64,000 nt of DNA from Comamonadaceae bacterium (GCA_015999985.1 JAECRA010000005.1:43276-107275), one strand, 5' to 3'; counted from the stretch's first letter, positions 33,837 through 43,797 are shown. The notes: a model not told the origin generated them from the sequence alone. Numbers and translations are program-made.

Positions 33837-36800
33837 ATGTTCGTTCACCTTCGTTTGCATACTGAGTTTTCTGTCGTTGACGGCACTAACCGCGTCGACG
33901 ACATCGTCAAGGCGGCATCAGCAGATGGTCAGCCGGCCTTGGCCATTACCGACCTGAACAATCTGTTTGGCGCCATCAAGTTTTACAAGGCATCGCGTTC
34001 TGCTGGTGTCAAACCCATTCTGGGGGCCGAGGTCTTTCTGGAAGGCGCTGACCCTGAGAAGAGCGTTTTGTCGCGTGTGCTGTTGCTAGTACAGAGCCAC
34101 CAGGGCTACTTGAATTTGTCCGAGTTGCTGGCGCGCGCATGGACCAAAGGATTGGTCAAGTCCCAAGCTGTGATCGCCTGGGATTGGTTGGTTGAGCTCT
34201 CTGACGGATTGCTGATGTTGTCAGGTGCGCAGGCGGGCCCTGTAGGCCAGGCTTTGCTCAAGGGCGACACCGCACGGGCGAGTGACCTTGCTCTCAGGCT
34301 AGCGGGTATTTTTCCGCATCGTTTTTACCTGGAGCTTCAAAGGGCCAACAGGCCGGACGATGAGAACCATGTGGCCGCGGCAGTTCAACTGGCGGCGCGG
34401 CTTCAACTGCCGGTGGTGGCGACGCACCCCATTCAATTCCAACACCCTGATGACTTCGAGTCGCATGAGGCGCGCGTGTGTATTGCGGAAGGTGAGATCC
34501 TGGGTAACCCGCGCCGGGTTCGGAAATTCACACAAGACCAGTATTTCAAGTCGCAAGCAGAGATGCAGGCCTTGTTTGCGGACGTGCCCTCAGCGGTGGC
34601 CAACACCCTGGAAATTGCACGCCGGTGCAACTTGACCTTAACGCTGGGCAAGCCGCAATTGCCGGACTTTCCAACGCCCAATGGCATGCCGATTGACGAG
34701 TACTTCCGCTTCGCGTCTGAAGAGGGTTTGAAGGAGCGCATGGCGCACCTTTATCCTGATGCAGCCGAACGAGCCGCCCAGATGCCAACCTATCAGGAGC
34801 GGCTGGAGTTTGAGATTGGCACCATCTTGAAGATGGGTTTCCCAGGCTACTTCCTGATCGTGGGTGACTTCATCAAGTGGGCCAAGGAGAACGGGTGCCC
34901 AGTGGGGCCCGGTCGCGGTTCGGGCGCGGGTTCACTGGTAGCTTACGCGCTCAAGATCACCGATCTCGACCCCCTTCAGTACAAACTGCTGTTTGAGCGG
35001 TTTCTCAATCCCGAACGCGTCAGCATGCCTGACTTCGATATTGACTTCTGCCAGGCCAACCGCGACCGCGTTATCGACTACGTGAAGGATAAGTACGGCA
35101 AGAACGCTGTGAGCCAGATCGCCACCTTCGGAACCATGGCCGCACGTGCCGCGATCCGGGACGTGGGCCGGGTGCTGGACATGAGCTATATGTTCTGCGA
35201 CGGCATCAGCAAGCTCATTCCCAACAAGCCAGGCCAGCACATCACCATTGATGGCGCTATTCAGGTAGAGCCTATATTGGCGGAGCGCCTGGAGAAAGAA
35301 GACGAAGTCAAGACTTTGCTCGCATTGGCGCAGAAGCTCGAAGGCATGACACGCAACGTCGGCATGCACGCGGGGGGCGTCTTGATTGCGCCGGGCAAGC
35401 TGACCGATTTTTGCCCGCTCTACCAGCAGCCGGGTAGCGAATCTGCCGTGAGCCAATACGACAAGGACGATGTCGAAGCCGTCGGCCTGGTCAAGTTTGA
35501 CTTTCTGGGTCTTGCAACTTTGACGATTCTTGAAATCGCCAAGGATTTGATTGTCCGGCGGCACCCGAGCCAGAAAGACTTCGCTTTCGAGAACATCCCC
35601 TTAAAGGATGCGAAGACCTACAAGCTATTCCAGGACGGGCGCACGGAAGCTGTGTTCCAGTTTGAAAGCCGCGGAATGCAAGGCATGTTGCGTGACGCCA
35701 AGCCTACGCGCCTGGAAGACCTGATTGCCCTTAACGCGTTGTACCGTCCCGGGCCCATGGATCTGATCCCCAGCTTCGTGGCCCGTAAGCACGGACGAGA
35801 GACCGTCGAGTACCCGCACCCACTGGTAGCGGAAATGCTGAGCGAAACCTACGGCATCATGGTCTACCAGGAACAGGTGATGCAGACGGCGCAGATCCTG
35901 GGGGGCTATAGCCTGGGCGGTGCCGACTTGCTGCGGCGCGCCATGGGCAAGAAAAAAGCCGAAGAGATGGCTGAGCACCGGGAGATCTTTCGGGAGGGCG
36001 CGGCCAAGAACGATATCTCTCAAAGCAAAGCCGACGAAATCTTCGACTTGATGGAGAAGTTCGCAGGCTATGGTTTCAACAAGTCACATGCCGCCGCTTA
36101 CTCTCTTCTTGCCTATCACACCGCTTGGCTGAAGGCGCATTACACCGCCGAGTTCTACTGCGCCAACATGACGGTTGAGATGGACAACACCGACAAGCTC
36201 AAGGTGTTGTATGAGGACGCATTGAAGAGCGGCATGACTTTCGAGCCGCCTGACGTCAACCGCGGCATCTACCGCTTTGACCCCATCAGCAATACCTTGA
36301 TCCGCTACGGCTTGGGCGCCATCAAGGGCACTGGCGAGCAGGCGATTGAAGCCATCATCGCCGCACGCGAAGGCCGAGGAGCGGGAGACTCAGGAGGCGA
36401 GAAAGGTCCCTTCAAGAGCTTGTTCGACTTCTGCAAGCGCATTGACCGCACTCGGGTCAACAAGCGAACGGTGGAGGCGCTCATTCGCGCTGGTGCCTTT
36501 GATTCATTGCAGATGAATCGGGCTGCACTGGCGGCCTCCCTGGATCTGGCTTTTGATTACGGCGCCGCCTGCGCGGCCAACGCCAACCAGGGTGGCTTGT
36601 TCGATCTACTGGACGATGCCCACGGTTCAGTCACCCAGGAGCCAGAGCTGGCGCAGGTGACGCCCTGGGGTGTGAAAGAACGGCTCTCCCTCGAAAAGAC
36701 GGCGGTCGGTTTCTACTTGTCGGGCCATCTTTTCGATGAAGTCGAACGTGAAGTGCGCCAATTTGTGCGCCGCCGTATTGATGATCTCATGGACAGCCGT

Positions 36801-37346
36801 GACCCTCAATTGCTGGCCGGCATCGTGGGCGATCTCCGGGTCATCAACGGTCATCGTGGCAAGCTCGCACTTTTCAAACTCGACGATAAATCGGGTGTGA
36901 TCGAGGCGCGCGCTGATGAAGCCTTGATCAACCAACACCGCAATCTCTTGAAAGACGATGAACTCATCATTGTCATGGGCAAGGTGCAGCCTGATCGTTT
37001 CTCTGGCGGTTTGCAGGTCACCATCACCCAAATCATGGATCTCCCAGCAGCCCGCTGCCGCTACGGCAAGTTTCTGCGTGTGGCCGTCAATGGCCAGGCG
37101 CCGGATGTCAAGCGCCTGCTGTCCGAGCATCCTCCCAAGTCCGAAGTCACGGAGCATGGGGAATTGCTTCAGGGGATGCTGGTGCGCTTGGTGCTGGAGC
37201 GTCGTACAGGTGAGCACAACGGCATCAAAGGCGTCATGGCCCAGTTGCAGTTGGGAGAGGGCGCACGCTTTTTCCCCACCGACGCCGCGCTAGCCAGCTG
37301 GATGGCTCAGGCGGACGAGGGGCGGGCGATGATTGTGTACGAGTAG
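33837..37346 (+). CDS. dnaE: DNA polymerase III alpha subunit
   Basis: Catalytic subunit of the replicative polymerase, 1169 residues from the ATG at 33837 (MFVHLRLHTEFSVVDG, the usual start of betaproteobacterial DnaE). In-frame starts at 33750 and 33777 would add 29 or 20 non-conserved residues. Domain order is normal: PHP domain, catalytic palm (VGPGRGSGAGSLVAYALKI, then MPDFDIDFC with the catalytic aspartates), fingers (FQFESRGMQGMLRDAKPTRL, ALYRPGPMDLIP), helix-hairpin-helix with GFNKSHAAAYSLLAYHTAWL, and a C-terminal OB fold with the beta-clamp-binding region. It is single and is the essential housekeeping anchor of this part of the window. Confidence 0.96.
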   Translation: MFVHLRLHTEFSVVDGTNRVDDIVKAASADGQPALAITDLNNLFGAIKFYKASRSAGVKPILGAEVFLEGADPEKSVLSRVLLLVQSHQGYLNLSELLARAWTKGLVKSQAVIAWDWLVELSDGLLMLSGAQAGPVGQALLKGDTARASDLALRLAGIFPHRFYLELQRANRPDDENHVAAAVQLAARLQLPVVATHPIQFQHPDDFESHEARVCIAEGEILGNPRRVRKFTQDQYFKSQAEMQALFADVPSAVANTLEIARRCNLTLTLGKPQLPDFPTPNGMPIDEYFRFASEEGLKERMAHLYPDAAERAAQMPTYQERLEFEIGTILKMGFPGYFLIVGDFIKWAKENGCPVGPGRGSGAGSLVAYALKITDLDPLQYKLLFERFLNPERVSMPDFDIDFCQANRDRVIDYVKDKYGKNAVSQIATFGTMAARAAIRDVGRVLDMSYMFCDGISKLIPNKPGQHITIDGAIQVEPILAERLEKEDEVKTLLALAQKLEGMTRNVGMHAGGVLIAPGKLTDFCPLYQQPGSESAVSQYDKDDVEAVGLVKFDFLGLATLTILEIAKDLIVRRHPSQKDFAFENIPLKDAKTYKLFQDGRTEAVFQFESRGMQGMLRDAKPTRLEDLIALNALYRPGPMDLIPSFVARKHGRETVEYPHPLVAEMLSETYGIMVYQEQVMQTAQILGGYSLGGADLLRRAMGKKKAEEMAEHREIFREGAAKNDISQSKADEIFDLMEKFAGYGFNKSHAAAYSLLAYHTAWLKAHYTAEFYCANMTVEMDNTDKLKVLYEDALKSGMTFEPPDVNRGIYRFDPISNTLIRYGLGAIKGTGEQAIEAIIAAREGRGAGDSGGEKGPFKSLFDFCKRIDRTRVNKRTVEALIRAGAFDSLQMNRAALAASLDLAFDYGAACAANANQGGLFDLLDDAHGSVTQEPELAQVTPWGVKERLSLEKTAVGFYLSGHLFDEVEREVRQFVRRRIDDLMDSRDPQLLAGIVGDLRVINGHRGKLALFKLDDKSGVIEARADEALINQHRNLLKDDELIIVMGKVQPDRFSGGLQVTITQIMDLPAARCRYGKFLRVAVNGQAPDVKRLLSEHPPKSEVTEHGELLQGMLVRLVLERRTGEHNGIKGVMAQLQLGEGARFFPTDAALASWMAQADEGRAMIVYE

Positions 37347-37352
37347 TGGGGT

Positions 37353-37470
37353 ACGGCCCCCCTGAGGCGCTTACGCGCCTTCCCCCTGAGGGGGACGCAG
37401 CCAGCGGCCTGGCAAAGCCAGCTCCGCGGCCACCCCGCATGGCCTGCTCTGCGGCCTTCTGATGGCCCAC
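37353..37470. repeat. GC-rich intergenic repeat, long copy
   Basis: The 306-base gap between convergent dnaE and tolA starts with GGCCCCCCTGAGGCGCTTACGCGCCTTCCCCCTGAGGGGG, a compound hairpin, then CAGCCAGCGGCCTGGCAAAG and CATGGCCTGCTCTGCGGCC. The same blocks occur at 2695-2757 and in the tandem array at 4862-5110. It is not coding and may act as a bidirectional terminator or mRNA stabiliser. Confidence 0.75.
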
Positions 37471-37541
37471 CTCCACGCTTTGGTGGGGGCAATTTCAGAT
37501 CAACTCAGGTGGGTTGCAGTCGGCGGCCAGCTTGGTGTTCT

Positions 37542-37565
37542 CCCTCTCCCGCTTGCGGGAGAGGG
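37542..37565. repeat. Perfect intergenic hairpin
   Basis: CCCTCTCCCGC-TT-GCGGGAGAGGG, an 11-bp perfect stem with a two-base loop, in the dnaE/tolA convergent gap. It is followed by GTAGGGCGGGGCC and TGAGGGTAGGGGC, typical of a GC-rich intergenic palindrome. No U-run on either side. Confidence 0.6.
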
Positions 37566-37652
37566 TAGGGCGGGGCCGGCCAACCGGTGAGGGTAGGGGC
37601 GCCACCAACTTACGAGGCGCCAAGAAGTCTGCAGACGCTTGACCTCTCCTGC

Positions 37653-38732
37653 TCAATCCCTCAACTTGAACTCCATCACCATCGGATTCCAGAAACGCCC
37701 ATTGTCTGAAGGCAGCTTCTCGGTTCTATCAAGTGCTCGCAGTACGGCATCGTCCCAGCTCTTCACGCCACTTGATTTGATGATGCGGCGGCTGATGATG
37801 GTGCCGGTGGGGCCGGTGCGTACTTCCACTTCAGTGACGGGGTTGCCTGGCACATCATCGGAGAACACGATATTGGGCCGTACGGCGGCGCGGATTTTGC
37901 CGGCGTAGTTGCCCGATGGGCCTGCGTCGCGCTCGTCAGTGCCGCCAGCATTGCCTTTAGTGGCACCTTTTCCAGAGGCGGACGTACCGCCGTCGCTGTC
38001 TGCACTGCCCGCCAATTTGGCAATGCGCGCGAGCTCTGCCTTGCGGCGACTGTCTGATTCCTTGGCTTCGCGCGCAGTTTCGGCTTTTGCCTTGGCATCT
38101 GCTGCCTTTTTCTGCGCTGCTTCTTTTTCGGTGGCGGCTTTCTCTGCCAGCTTTTTCTCAGCTTCTTTTTTCTCTGCCGCTTTTTTCTCCGCTACTTTCT
38201 TTTCCGCAGCCTCTTTAGCGGCAACTTCCTTACGACGCTTGTCGTCCGCAGCTCTCTTTTGCGCCAATTCCTTGCGCTCAAGCTCCTCTTCGCGGCGCTT
38301 GTCTTCGCGACGTTTCTCTTCACGCGCTTCTGCTGCTTTGCGGCGCGCTTGTTCCTCTTTCTTTTTCTTCTCCGCCAGGGCAATCTCAGCCTCGCGCGAG
38401 TCCTCTACCGCAGGTTTGGGCGGCGCAGGCTTGACCACGGGTTCTGGCTTGGGCTCTGGTCTGGGTGTGGGTTTAGGCGGTACAGGCTCGGCGCGCTCTA
38501 CTACCGGCTCAGGCGGTGGCTTGGGAGCAGCTTTGGGTGCGGCGCGCTGTACTGAAGGTGCCCATAGCTCCGCTTCCACTGCATCTTCCGGTGCTTGGCT
38601 GCGCCAATTGACGCCCCAGGTCAAAGCCAGGATCAACAGCAAGTGCGCGAAAAGTGCCAGCGCCATGGCACGCCCCATTCCTCGTTGGGGAGGAGGTGCG
38701 AACTCATTGCGCTCGGTGGCAGCGACGTTCAT
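37653..38732 (-). CDS. tolA: TolA, trans-envelope linker of the Tol-Pal system
   Basis: Inner-membrane-anchored protein that spans the periplasm and links TolQR energy to TolB/Pal during outer-membrane constriction. The 359 residues show a single N-terminal transmembrane helix (about 20-42), a proline-rich stretch (KPPPEPVVERAEPVPPKPTP), a long Ala/Lys/Glu helix (about 120-255) and a TonB_C-like C-terminal domain (VEVRTGPTGTIISRRIIKSS, LPSDNGRFW). It follows tolR by 19 bases. tolB and pal are not in the window. Confidence 0.93.
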   Translation of the reverse strand: MNVAATERNEFAPPPQRGMGRAMALALFAHLLLILALTWGVNWRSQAPEDAVEAELWAPSVQRAAPKAAPKPPPEPVVERAEPVPPKPTPRPEPKPEPVVKPAPPKPAVEDSREAEIALAEKKKKEEQARRKAAEAREEKRREDKRREEELERKELAQKRAADDKRRKEVAAKEAAEKKVAEKKAAEKKEAEKKLAEKAATEKEAAQKKAADAKAKAETAREAKESDSRRKAELARIAKLAGSADSDGGTSASGKGATKGNAGGTDERDAGPSGNYAGKIRAAVRPNIVFSDDVPGNPVTEVEVRTGPTGTIISRRIIKSSGVKSWDDAVLRALDRTEKLPSDNGRFWNPMVMEFKLRD

Positions 38733-38751
38733 GCGTGATCGGCCTTTTGGT

Positions 38752-39162
38752 TCACTTGACTGCCAAACCGACCCGGTCCACGCCTGCTGCTCGCAATTGC
38801 TTCATCATGCTGATGACCTGCTGATAACGCAAATCACTGTCGGCAGAGAGCATGACGGGCATTTCGGGGTTGGCCTCCAAGGCTTGCTTGATGGCGGCAA
38901 GCGCTTCCTTCTCATTGGTCTTGCCCAGCTTGACTTCACCATCCAAAGTCAACTGACCTTCTGCATCAATCATGACATTGATGAGTTTGTCAGGTGCCTT
39001 GGAAGATTTTCCGGCGCTAGGAATATTGATGACCCCTGGCGTGATGAGTGGCGCAGTGACCATGAAGATGATCAACAGCACCAACATCACGTCGATGAAG
39101 GGCACCATGTTGATTTCGTTGATGGTGCGGCGGCCACGGCCGCGAGAGCTGACTCCGGGCAT
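38752..39162 (-). CDS. tolR: TolR, Tol-Pal system subunit
   Basis: 136-residue ExbD/TolR family protein. A basic N-terminus is followed by one membrane helix (MVPFIDVMLVLLIIFMVTAP) holding the essential aspartate D25. A periplasmic domain with a late QQVISMMKQLRAAGVDRVGL follows. It forms the proton-driven motor with TolQ, whose stop is only four bases upstream. Confidence 0.95.
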   Translation of the reverse strand: MPGVSSRGRGRRTINEINMVPFIDVMLVLLIIFMVTAPLITPGVINIPSAGKSSKAPDKLINVMIDAEGQLTLDGEVKLGKTNEKEALAAIKQALEANPEMPVMLSADSDLRYQQVISMMKQLRAAGVDRVGLAVK

Positions 39163-39166
39163 GGCT

Positions 39167-39871
39167 TCAGTGTCCCGTCGCCGTCGTGGACTGCGAATGC
39201 ACGCCCAGGTTGCGCTGCAGGATGTTTGAAAACTCTTCTATGAACGTTTCCTGCTTGTTGGCAATGCGATCAATGTCGCGTGCAAAGCGGTTGTAGGCAA
39301 TCACGGCTGGGATAGCGGCAAACAAGCCAAGCGCGGTAGCTACGAGAGCTTCTGCAATACCTGGGGCCACGGTGGCCAGCGTCACTTGCTGGAGACTTGC
39401 CAAGCCCGTGAAGGCGTGCATGATGCCCCACACGGTACCGAACAGGCCCACATAGGGACTGACCGACCCTACAGAGGCGAGGAACGAAAGATTGGACTCC
39501 GCTTCGTCCATCTCGCGCTGAAAACTGGCTCTCATGGCGCGGCGTGCGCCGTCTAGCAGTGTCCCTGCATCCTGAATCCGGCGCTCGCGGAGCTTCTGAT
39601 ATTCACGCATCCCGCTGGCGAAAATGCGCTCCATGGGCCCTGAGGTTCTGGCGTTTTGTGTCGCAGCTGAAAAAAGGTCGTTCAAACTGGTACCAGACCA
39701 GAACTCCCTTTCGAAGTCGTCATTAAGTTGCTTGACTTGCTTCAATGAACGGAGCTTGCGAAAAATGGCTGCCCAACTGGCAATCGACACCGCCAGCAAC
39801 AGCAGCATGACCAATTGCACGACAAAACTGGCGTGCAATACAAGTTGGATGATGGATAGATCCTGATTCAT
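39167..39871 (-). CDS. tolQ: TolQ, Tol-Pal system proton channel subunit
   Basis: 234-residue MotA/TolQ/ExbB family membrane protein with three helices (about 10-35, 135-157, 168-195). The conserved block is GTVWGIMHAFTGLA, with ATVAPGIAEALVATALGLFA in helix 3 lining the channel. It acts with TolR to energise TolA. It starts seven bases after ybgC, as in the common ybgC-tolQRA order. Confidence 0.96.
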   Translation of the reverse strand: MNQDLSIIQLVLHASFVVQLVMLLLLAVSIASWAAIFRKLRSLKQVKQLNDDFEREFWSGTSLNDLFSAATQNARTSGPMERIFASGMREYQKLRERRIQDAGTLLDGARRAMRASFQREMDEAESNLSFLASVGSVSPYVGLFGTVWGIMHAFTGLASLQQVTLATVAPGIAEALVATALGLFAAIPAVIAYNRFARDIDRIANKQETFIEEFSNILQRNLGVHSQSTTATGH

Positions 39872-39878
39872 GTGGCTT

Positions 39879-40310
39879 CTATGAAGGTGACAATCGGTTA
39901 GTAGCTGTTTCTGTGCTTAACGTAACGATGACCTCAGCTGGAATGCGCGCGGGTCTGAGCGTGTGCGCATCCACCCAACCGATACGAATACTGCCTTGGC
40001 AAAGCAATGTGCCGCTGGACTTGAGAAAGGCACTTTGCTCAATGGTGAGTGCGACCCGACCCGCCTCTTTGAGTGCCGCAGTCACGATAAGTTCATCATC
40101 CAGGCGCGCAGGCGAGAGGTATTTGACACTGGTTTCGCTGACCACGAACATTCCGCCTTCTCGCTCACGGAGGACTTGTTGACCAACTCCCAGCGCGCGC
40201 AGCCACTCAGTGCGGGCACGCTCGAAGAATTTGAGATAGTTGGCATAGAAAACAATGCCACCAGCGTCGGTGTCTTCCCAGTAAATCCGAATGGGGAACT
40301 CGAACGCCAT
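39879..40310 (-). CDS. ybgC: YbgC, Tol-Pal associated acyl-CoA thioesterase
   Basis: Hotdog thioesterase of 143 residues from the ATG at 40310. A longer in-frame start inside the aminotransferase gene is not credible. Family motif: YWEDTDAGGIVFYANYLKFF with catalytic Asp in DTDAGG, then ERARTEWLR. It hydrolyses short or lipid-derived acyl-CoA and is almost always encoded before tolQ. It lies 13 bases after the aminotransferase stop. Confidence 0.93.
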   Translation of the reverse strand: MAFEFPIRIYWEDTDAGGIVFYANYLKFFERARTEWLRALGVGQQVLREREGGMFVVSETSVKYLSPARLDDELIVTAALKEAGRVALTIEQSAFLKSSGTLLCQGSIRIGWVDAHTLRPARIPAEVIVTLSTETATNRLSPS

Positions 40311-40323
40311 GGATGGTGGGGGG

Positions 40324-41541
40324 TCAGACCAGCAAGGCGCGCATGCGCTCCACTGCGGCTTCAAGCTGAGACTGGGAGTTCGCGGTGGAAAAGCGTATAA
40401 ACCGCGCTGTATCCGCACGCCCGAAATCGCGCCCTGGCGTTACTGCCAGATGCGCGCGCTTCATAAGTTCGAAGGCGAATTCCCAGCTGCCGGCGATCTG
40501 CATGTCGCTATTATATTCGGAGCTAGCGGGCAACAGTTTCTGGCATGCTGCGGAGCAATCAGCCCATGCGTAGAAGGCGCCATCTGGTGTCACGGGTACT
40601 GGCAAACCTAGAGCGTTCAGCTGCGGCACAAACCAATCGCGTCGCGCTTTGAATTCCGCGCGCCTGGCCTCATAGATGGACAGACTTTCAGGCTCGAAGC
40701 ACGCCAATGCAGCGTGCTGCGCAATGGTGCTGGGGCAGATGAACAGGTGCTGCGCCATCTGTTCGACCGTGTCCACCAGCGAATCTGGCACGACCAACCA
40801 ACCGAGGCGCCAGCCAGTCATGTTGAAGTACTTGCTGAAACTGTTGATGCTGAGGATCTGATCGTCCAGGCCGAGAGCGCTGTGTCCGTAAGTCTCTTCG
40901 TAGCTGAGGCCCAGGTAAATCTCATCCAACAGGGTCACGCCGCCACGCTCTGCGACCACTTGGTGAATGCGGCGTAACTCGTCCGGATGGATGGATGTAC
41001 CGGTGGGGTTTGAAGGCGAAGCCAGCATCACCCCTCTTGTGTGGGCACCCCAGGCCTGTTCAACCTTGTCAGCCGTCAGTTGAAAACGCTCTGCCTCGGT
41101 GGCCGGGATAAGCACCGCCCTGCCGTCAGCGGCACTGACAAACTGGCGGTTGCAAGGGTAGCTGGGGTCGGGCATGAGCACCTCGTCGCCAGCATCCAGC
41201 AAGGCAAGGCACGCCAGTTGCAATGCAGCGGACGCGCCTGCGGTCACGACAATGCGCCGTGCCGGCACCTGCACACCAAAGCGCTCGGCATACCAGTGGC
41301 TGATACGTTCACGCAATTGAGGCAAGCCAGTCGCCTGGGTGTACTGCGTTCGGCCATCGCGAATGGCTTTTTCTGCCGCTTCCTGAACCAGTGGCGGCGC
41401 AGTGAAGTCAGGCTCGCCGATGTTCAGATAGATCATGGGCATGTCGGAGCCCGCTGCCTCCCGGGCAATGGCTGCGGCCGACTTGGCCATCTCCATGACG
41501 TAGAAAGGCTCGACGCGCTGAGCCCGGGCCGAAATCTTCAT
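40324..41541 (-). CDS. Class I PLP-dependent aminotransferase
   Basis: Fold-type I aminotransferase, 405 residues. PLP lysine K237 lies in [17 protein letters not shown]. Cofactor contacts include ASPSNPTG at 175-182, DEIYLGLSY and the late RFSTA arginine. It resembles aspartate/alanine-type aminotransferases; the substrate cannot be fixed from sequence. Its start overlaps the nusB stop by four bases (ATGA) and it leads into ybgC, so it is embedded in the rib-nusB-tol transcription unit, a layout seen in related Burkholderiales. Confidence 0.88.
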   Translation of the reverse strand: MKISARAQRVEPFYVMEMAKSAAAIAREAAGSDMPMIYLNIGEPDFTAPPLVQEAAEKAIRDGRTQYTQATGLPQLRERISHWYAERFGVQVPARRIVVTAGASAALQLACLALLDAGDEVLMPDPSYPCNRQFVSAADGRAVLIPATEAERFQLTADKVEQAWGAHTRGVMLASPSNPTGTSIHPDELRRIHQVVAERGGVTLLDEIYLGLSYEETYGHSALGLDDQILSINSFSKYFNMTGWRLGWLVVPDSLVDTVEQMAQHLFICPSTIAQHAALACFEPESLSIYEARRAEFKARRDWFVPQLNALGLPVPVTPDGAFYAWADCSAACQKLLPASSEYNSDMQIAGSWEFAFELMKRAHLAVTPGRDFGRADTARFIRFSTANSQSQLEAAVERMRALLV

Positions 41542-42083
41542 GGATTCGATGGTGCGGAGCCAGGGGACTTCTTGAGCGCGGCGCGGTCTGCCTGTACCTC
41601 TGCGGCGCGCAATGTCGGCGCAAGGCCGTTCAGAACGCCATTGACGTATTTGTGGCCGTCAGTGCCGCCGAAATCCTTGGCCAGCTCGATGCATTCATTG
41701 AGGACCACTCGCCAGGGCACATCAGGGCAACGCAGGAGTTCATAGGCGCCAATCCACATGCAGCCGTGTTCGATCGGGGAGATCTCAGCCAGCTTGCGGT
41801 CAAGCAGGGGCACGATCAGGGCGTCAAGATCATCCGCGAGCTCAATGCAGCCATGCAGCAACGCGTCATAGTGAACCGCGTCTGCTTTGGAAAATCCTTG
41901 CAATTCTCGTGTAAAGACATCTATGACTGCTGCGTCTGAACCGCCCACGAAATGCTGATACAGCGCTTGCAACGCGAATTCGCGCGCACGTGAACGAGGC
42001 GATTTTGTAGACGACCTGCGGGTGCCGTTGGGTTTTGGGGCCAGCGCGTTGCTCGCGGGTGATTTCTGTTCTTCGTCGTTCAT
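41538..42083 (-). CDS. nusB: Transcription antitermination factor NusB
   Basis: All-helical RNA-binding protein that acts with NusE in rRNA antitermination. 181 residues with a charged, probably disordered N-terminus (about 1-30). NusB core: [38 protein letters not shown] and [14 protein letters not shown]. It overlaps ribH by four bases upstream and the aminotransferase by four bases downstream. Coupling of ribH and nusB is widely conserved. Confidence 0.95.
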   Translation of the reverse strand: MNDEEQKSPASNALAPKPNGTRRSSTKSPRSRAREFALQALYQHFVGGSDAAVIDVFTRELQGFSKADAVHYDALLHGCIELADDLDALIVPLLDRKLAEISPIEHGCMWIGAYELLRCPDVPWRVVLNECIELAKDFGGTDGHKYVNGVLNGLAPTLRAAEVQADRAALKKSPGSAPSNP

Positions 42084-42544
42084 ACCAGGCGCTCCAGCAA
42101 TTGGGCCATTTCCACTGCCACACGTGCGGCGTCTCTTCCTTTTTCGACCTGGCGCGCCACGGCTTGTGCCATGTTTTCAGTTGTCAAAATGGCATTGGCG
42201 ATAGGAATACCGTGTTCCAGCCCAACACGTGTCACGCCGGCACCCGATTCATTGGCTACCAGCTCAAAATGGTAGGTTTCACCGCGAATGATGCACCCGA
42301 GAGCGATCAGTGCGTCAAACTTTTCCGAGTCAGCCAGTGCCTGAAGTGCCAAGGGAACTTCCAGCGCTCCGGGAACGCTCACGTACTCGATGTTTTCAAG
42401 GGGCACCTTCAGTGCTGCAAGCTCGGCCGTGCAGGCGCTCAACAGTGCGTTCGTCACGTCGTCATTGAAGCGAGCCCGAACAATGCCGATCCGCAGATGG
42501 CTGCCATCAAGCTCAGGCAGGGCGCCTTGGTTTGCGTTATTCAT
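42080..42544 (-). CDS. ribH: 6,7-dimethyl-8-ribityllumazine synthase
   Basis: Makes lumazine from 5-amino-6-ribitylaminouracil and 3,4-dihydroxy-2-butanone 4-phosphate, the penultimate step of riboflavin synthesis. 154 residues with RARFND near residues 23-28, [12 protein letters not shown], and [20 protein letters not shown] containing the catalytic histidine. It forms pentamers or 60-mers in the family. It follows the ribB-type gene by 110 bases, which supply its four-carbon substrate. Confidence 0.95.
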   Translation of the reverse strand: MNNANQGALPELDGSHLRIGIVRARFNDDVTNALLSACTAELAALKVPLENIEYVSVPGALEVPLALQALADSEKFDALIALGCIIRGETYHFELVANESGAGVTRVGLEHGIPIANAILTTENMAQAVARQVEKGRDAARVAVEMAQLLERLV

Positions 42545-42654
42545 TCTTGGTTTCTATCTCTGTTTTCGAGTGGCACGTGGCGCTTTGAGGCGAGGGATTG
42601 CATTCCCCTTTCTCGGGGCAGCCCTCACGCACACCAATCATCATTCGTCATTCG

Positions 42655-43797
42655 TCATTCGTTCGGTATATAGCCTACAACCTCCAGCCCAAATCCTCCA
42701 GCCATGCTGGGCAGGCGGCGAGGGGTTCCCATCAGCTCCATGCGCTGGACGCCGCAATCGCGCAGTATCTGCGCGCCTACGCCATAGCTGCGCAAATCCA
42801 TACGGCCGCGTTCGGGGGCATGGGCGGCGCGAGCCTTGCCTTCAAACTGAGCCAGCAACTGGTCAGCGTTTTCACCGCAGTTAAGCAGCACGGCCACCCC
42901 TTTGCCCTGCGCCTGGATGTGGCGCAAGGCAGCCTGCACGCTCCAGGAATGCATGCCGCATTGGACTTCCAGCGTATCAAGTATGGACAGGGGCTCATGT
43001 ACGCGAACAGGAACCACCTCTTGCGCATTCCATTGGCCCATCACAAGAGCCAGATGCAACTCGCCGCTGGGTTTGTCCCTGTAGGCATGGGCCATGAACT
43101 CACCGTGGGCGGTCTTCAGTGAGCGCGACGCCACTTTCTGCACCAGGGACTCATGGCGGCTACGATGCTCGATCAGGTCAGCGATGGTGCCAATCTTCAG
43201 TCCGTGGGTGGCGGCAAACTCCTGAAGGTCCGGCAGGCGGGCCATGGTGCCATCGTCTTTCATGATCTCGCAGATCACAGACGACGGAGAGCAACCCGCC
43301 ATGGAGGCCAGATCACACCCGGCTTCAGTATGGCCGGCGCGCATCAGTACGCCGCCATCGACTGCCTGCAAAGGAAAAATGTGCCCGGGCTGCACCAGGT
43401 CGTCCGCACGTGCCCCAGGGGCCACGGCGGCCTGCACAGTGCGGGCGCGGTCCGCCGCTGAAATTCCAGTGGTCACACCTTCTGCTGCTTCAATGGAAAC
43501 CGTGAAAGCTGTAGAGTATTTGGTGCCATTGCGCGTGGCCATGGGTTGCAATTGCAAATGTTCGCAACGTTCGCGCGTCAATGTCAGGCAAATCAAGCCA
43601 CGGCCAAATCTGGCCATGAAATTGACTGCCTCGGGTGTCACATGATCGGCGGCGAGCACCAGATCACCTTCGTTTTCCCGGTCTTCTTCGTCAACCAGGA
43701 TGACCATACGGCCGGCGCGTAACTCGGCGACAATCTCTTCCACAGGCGCGATGGCTGCGGATGCTGTGGGCGTGGCTTGGGGTAGGGGGGCGTTCAT
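42655..43797 (-). CDS. ribB: 3,4-dihydroxy-2-butanone 4-phosphate synthase with degenerate GTP cyclohydrolase II domain (RibBX-type)
   Basis: 380 residues from the ATG at 43797. The N-terminal domain is an intact RibB (VDEEDRENEGDLV, RFGRGLICL, DRARTVQAAV, GHIFPLQAVDGGVLMRAGHTEAGCDLA). The C-terminal half has RibA-like length and order but lacks the GTP cyclohydrolase II zinc site: where active enzymes have the HSEC/GD/CDC cysteines it reads VRVHEPLSILDTLEVQCGMH, and the EGRGIGL-type loop is replaced by LLNCGENADQLL. It should make the four-carbon unit for RibH but not open GTP, so a separate RibA is expected elsewhere. This fits the RibBX variant known from Proteobacteria. Three tandem TCATTCG units at 42641-42661 overlap the stop. 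Confidence 0.88.
   Translation of the reverse strand: MNAPLPQATPTASAAIAPVEEIVAELRAGRMVILVDEEDRENEGDLVLAADHVTPEAVNFMARFGRGLICLTLTRERCEHLQLQPMATRNGTKYSTAFTVSIEAAEGVTTGISAADRARTVQAAVAPGARADDLVQPGHIFPLQAVDGGVLMRAGHTEAGCDLASMAGCSPSSVICEIMKDDGTMARLPDLQEFAATHGLKIGTIADLIEHRSRHESLVQKVASRSLKTAHGEFMAHAYRDKPSGELHLALVMGQWNAQEVVPVRVHEPLSILDTLEVQCGMHSWSVQAALRHIQAQGKGVAVLLNCGENADQLLAQFEGKARAAHAPERGRMDLRSYGVGAQILRDCGVQRMELMGTPRRLPSMAGGFGLEVVGYIPNE

Noticed and set aside
37909..39243. 444-residue Ser/Ala-rich open frame on the plus strand
   Set aside because: Exact complement of the Lys/Ala/Glu-rich tolA coiled coil and tolR; composition is an artefact.
42641..42661. Three tandem TCATTCG units as a possible CRISPR or phase-variable repeat
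   Set aside because: Only three 7-bp units at the end of the ribB-type gene, no spacers; too short for CRISPR, noted in the gene entry.
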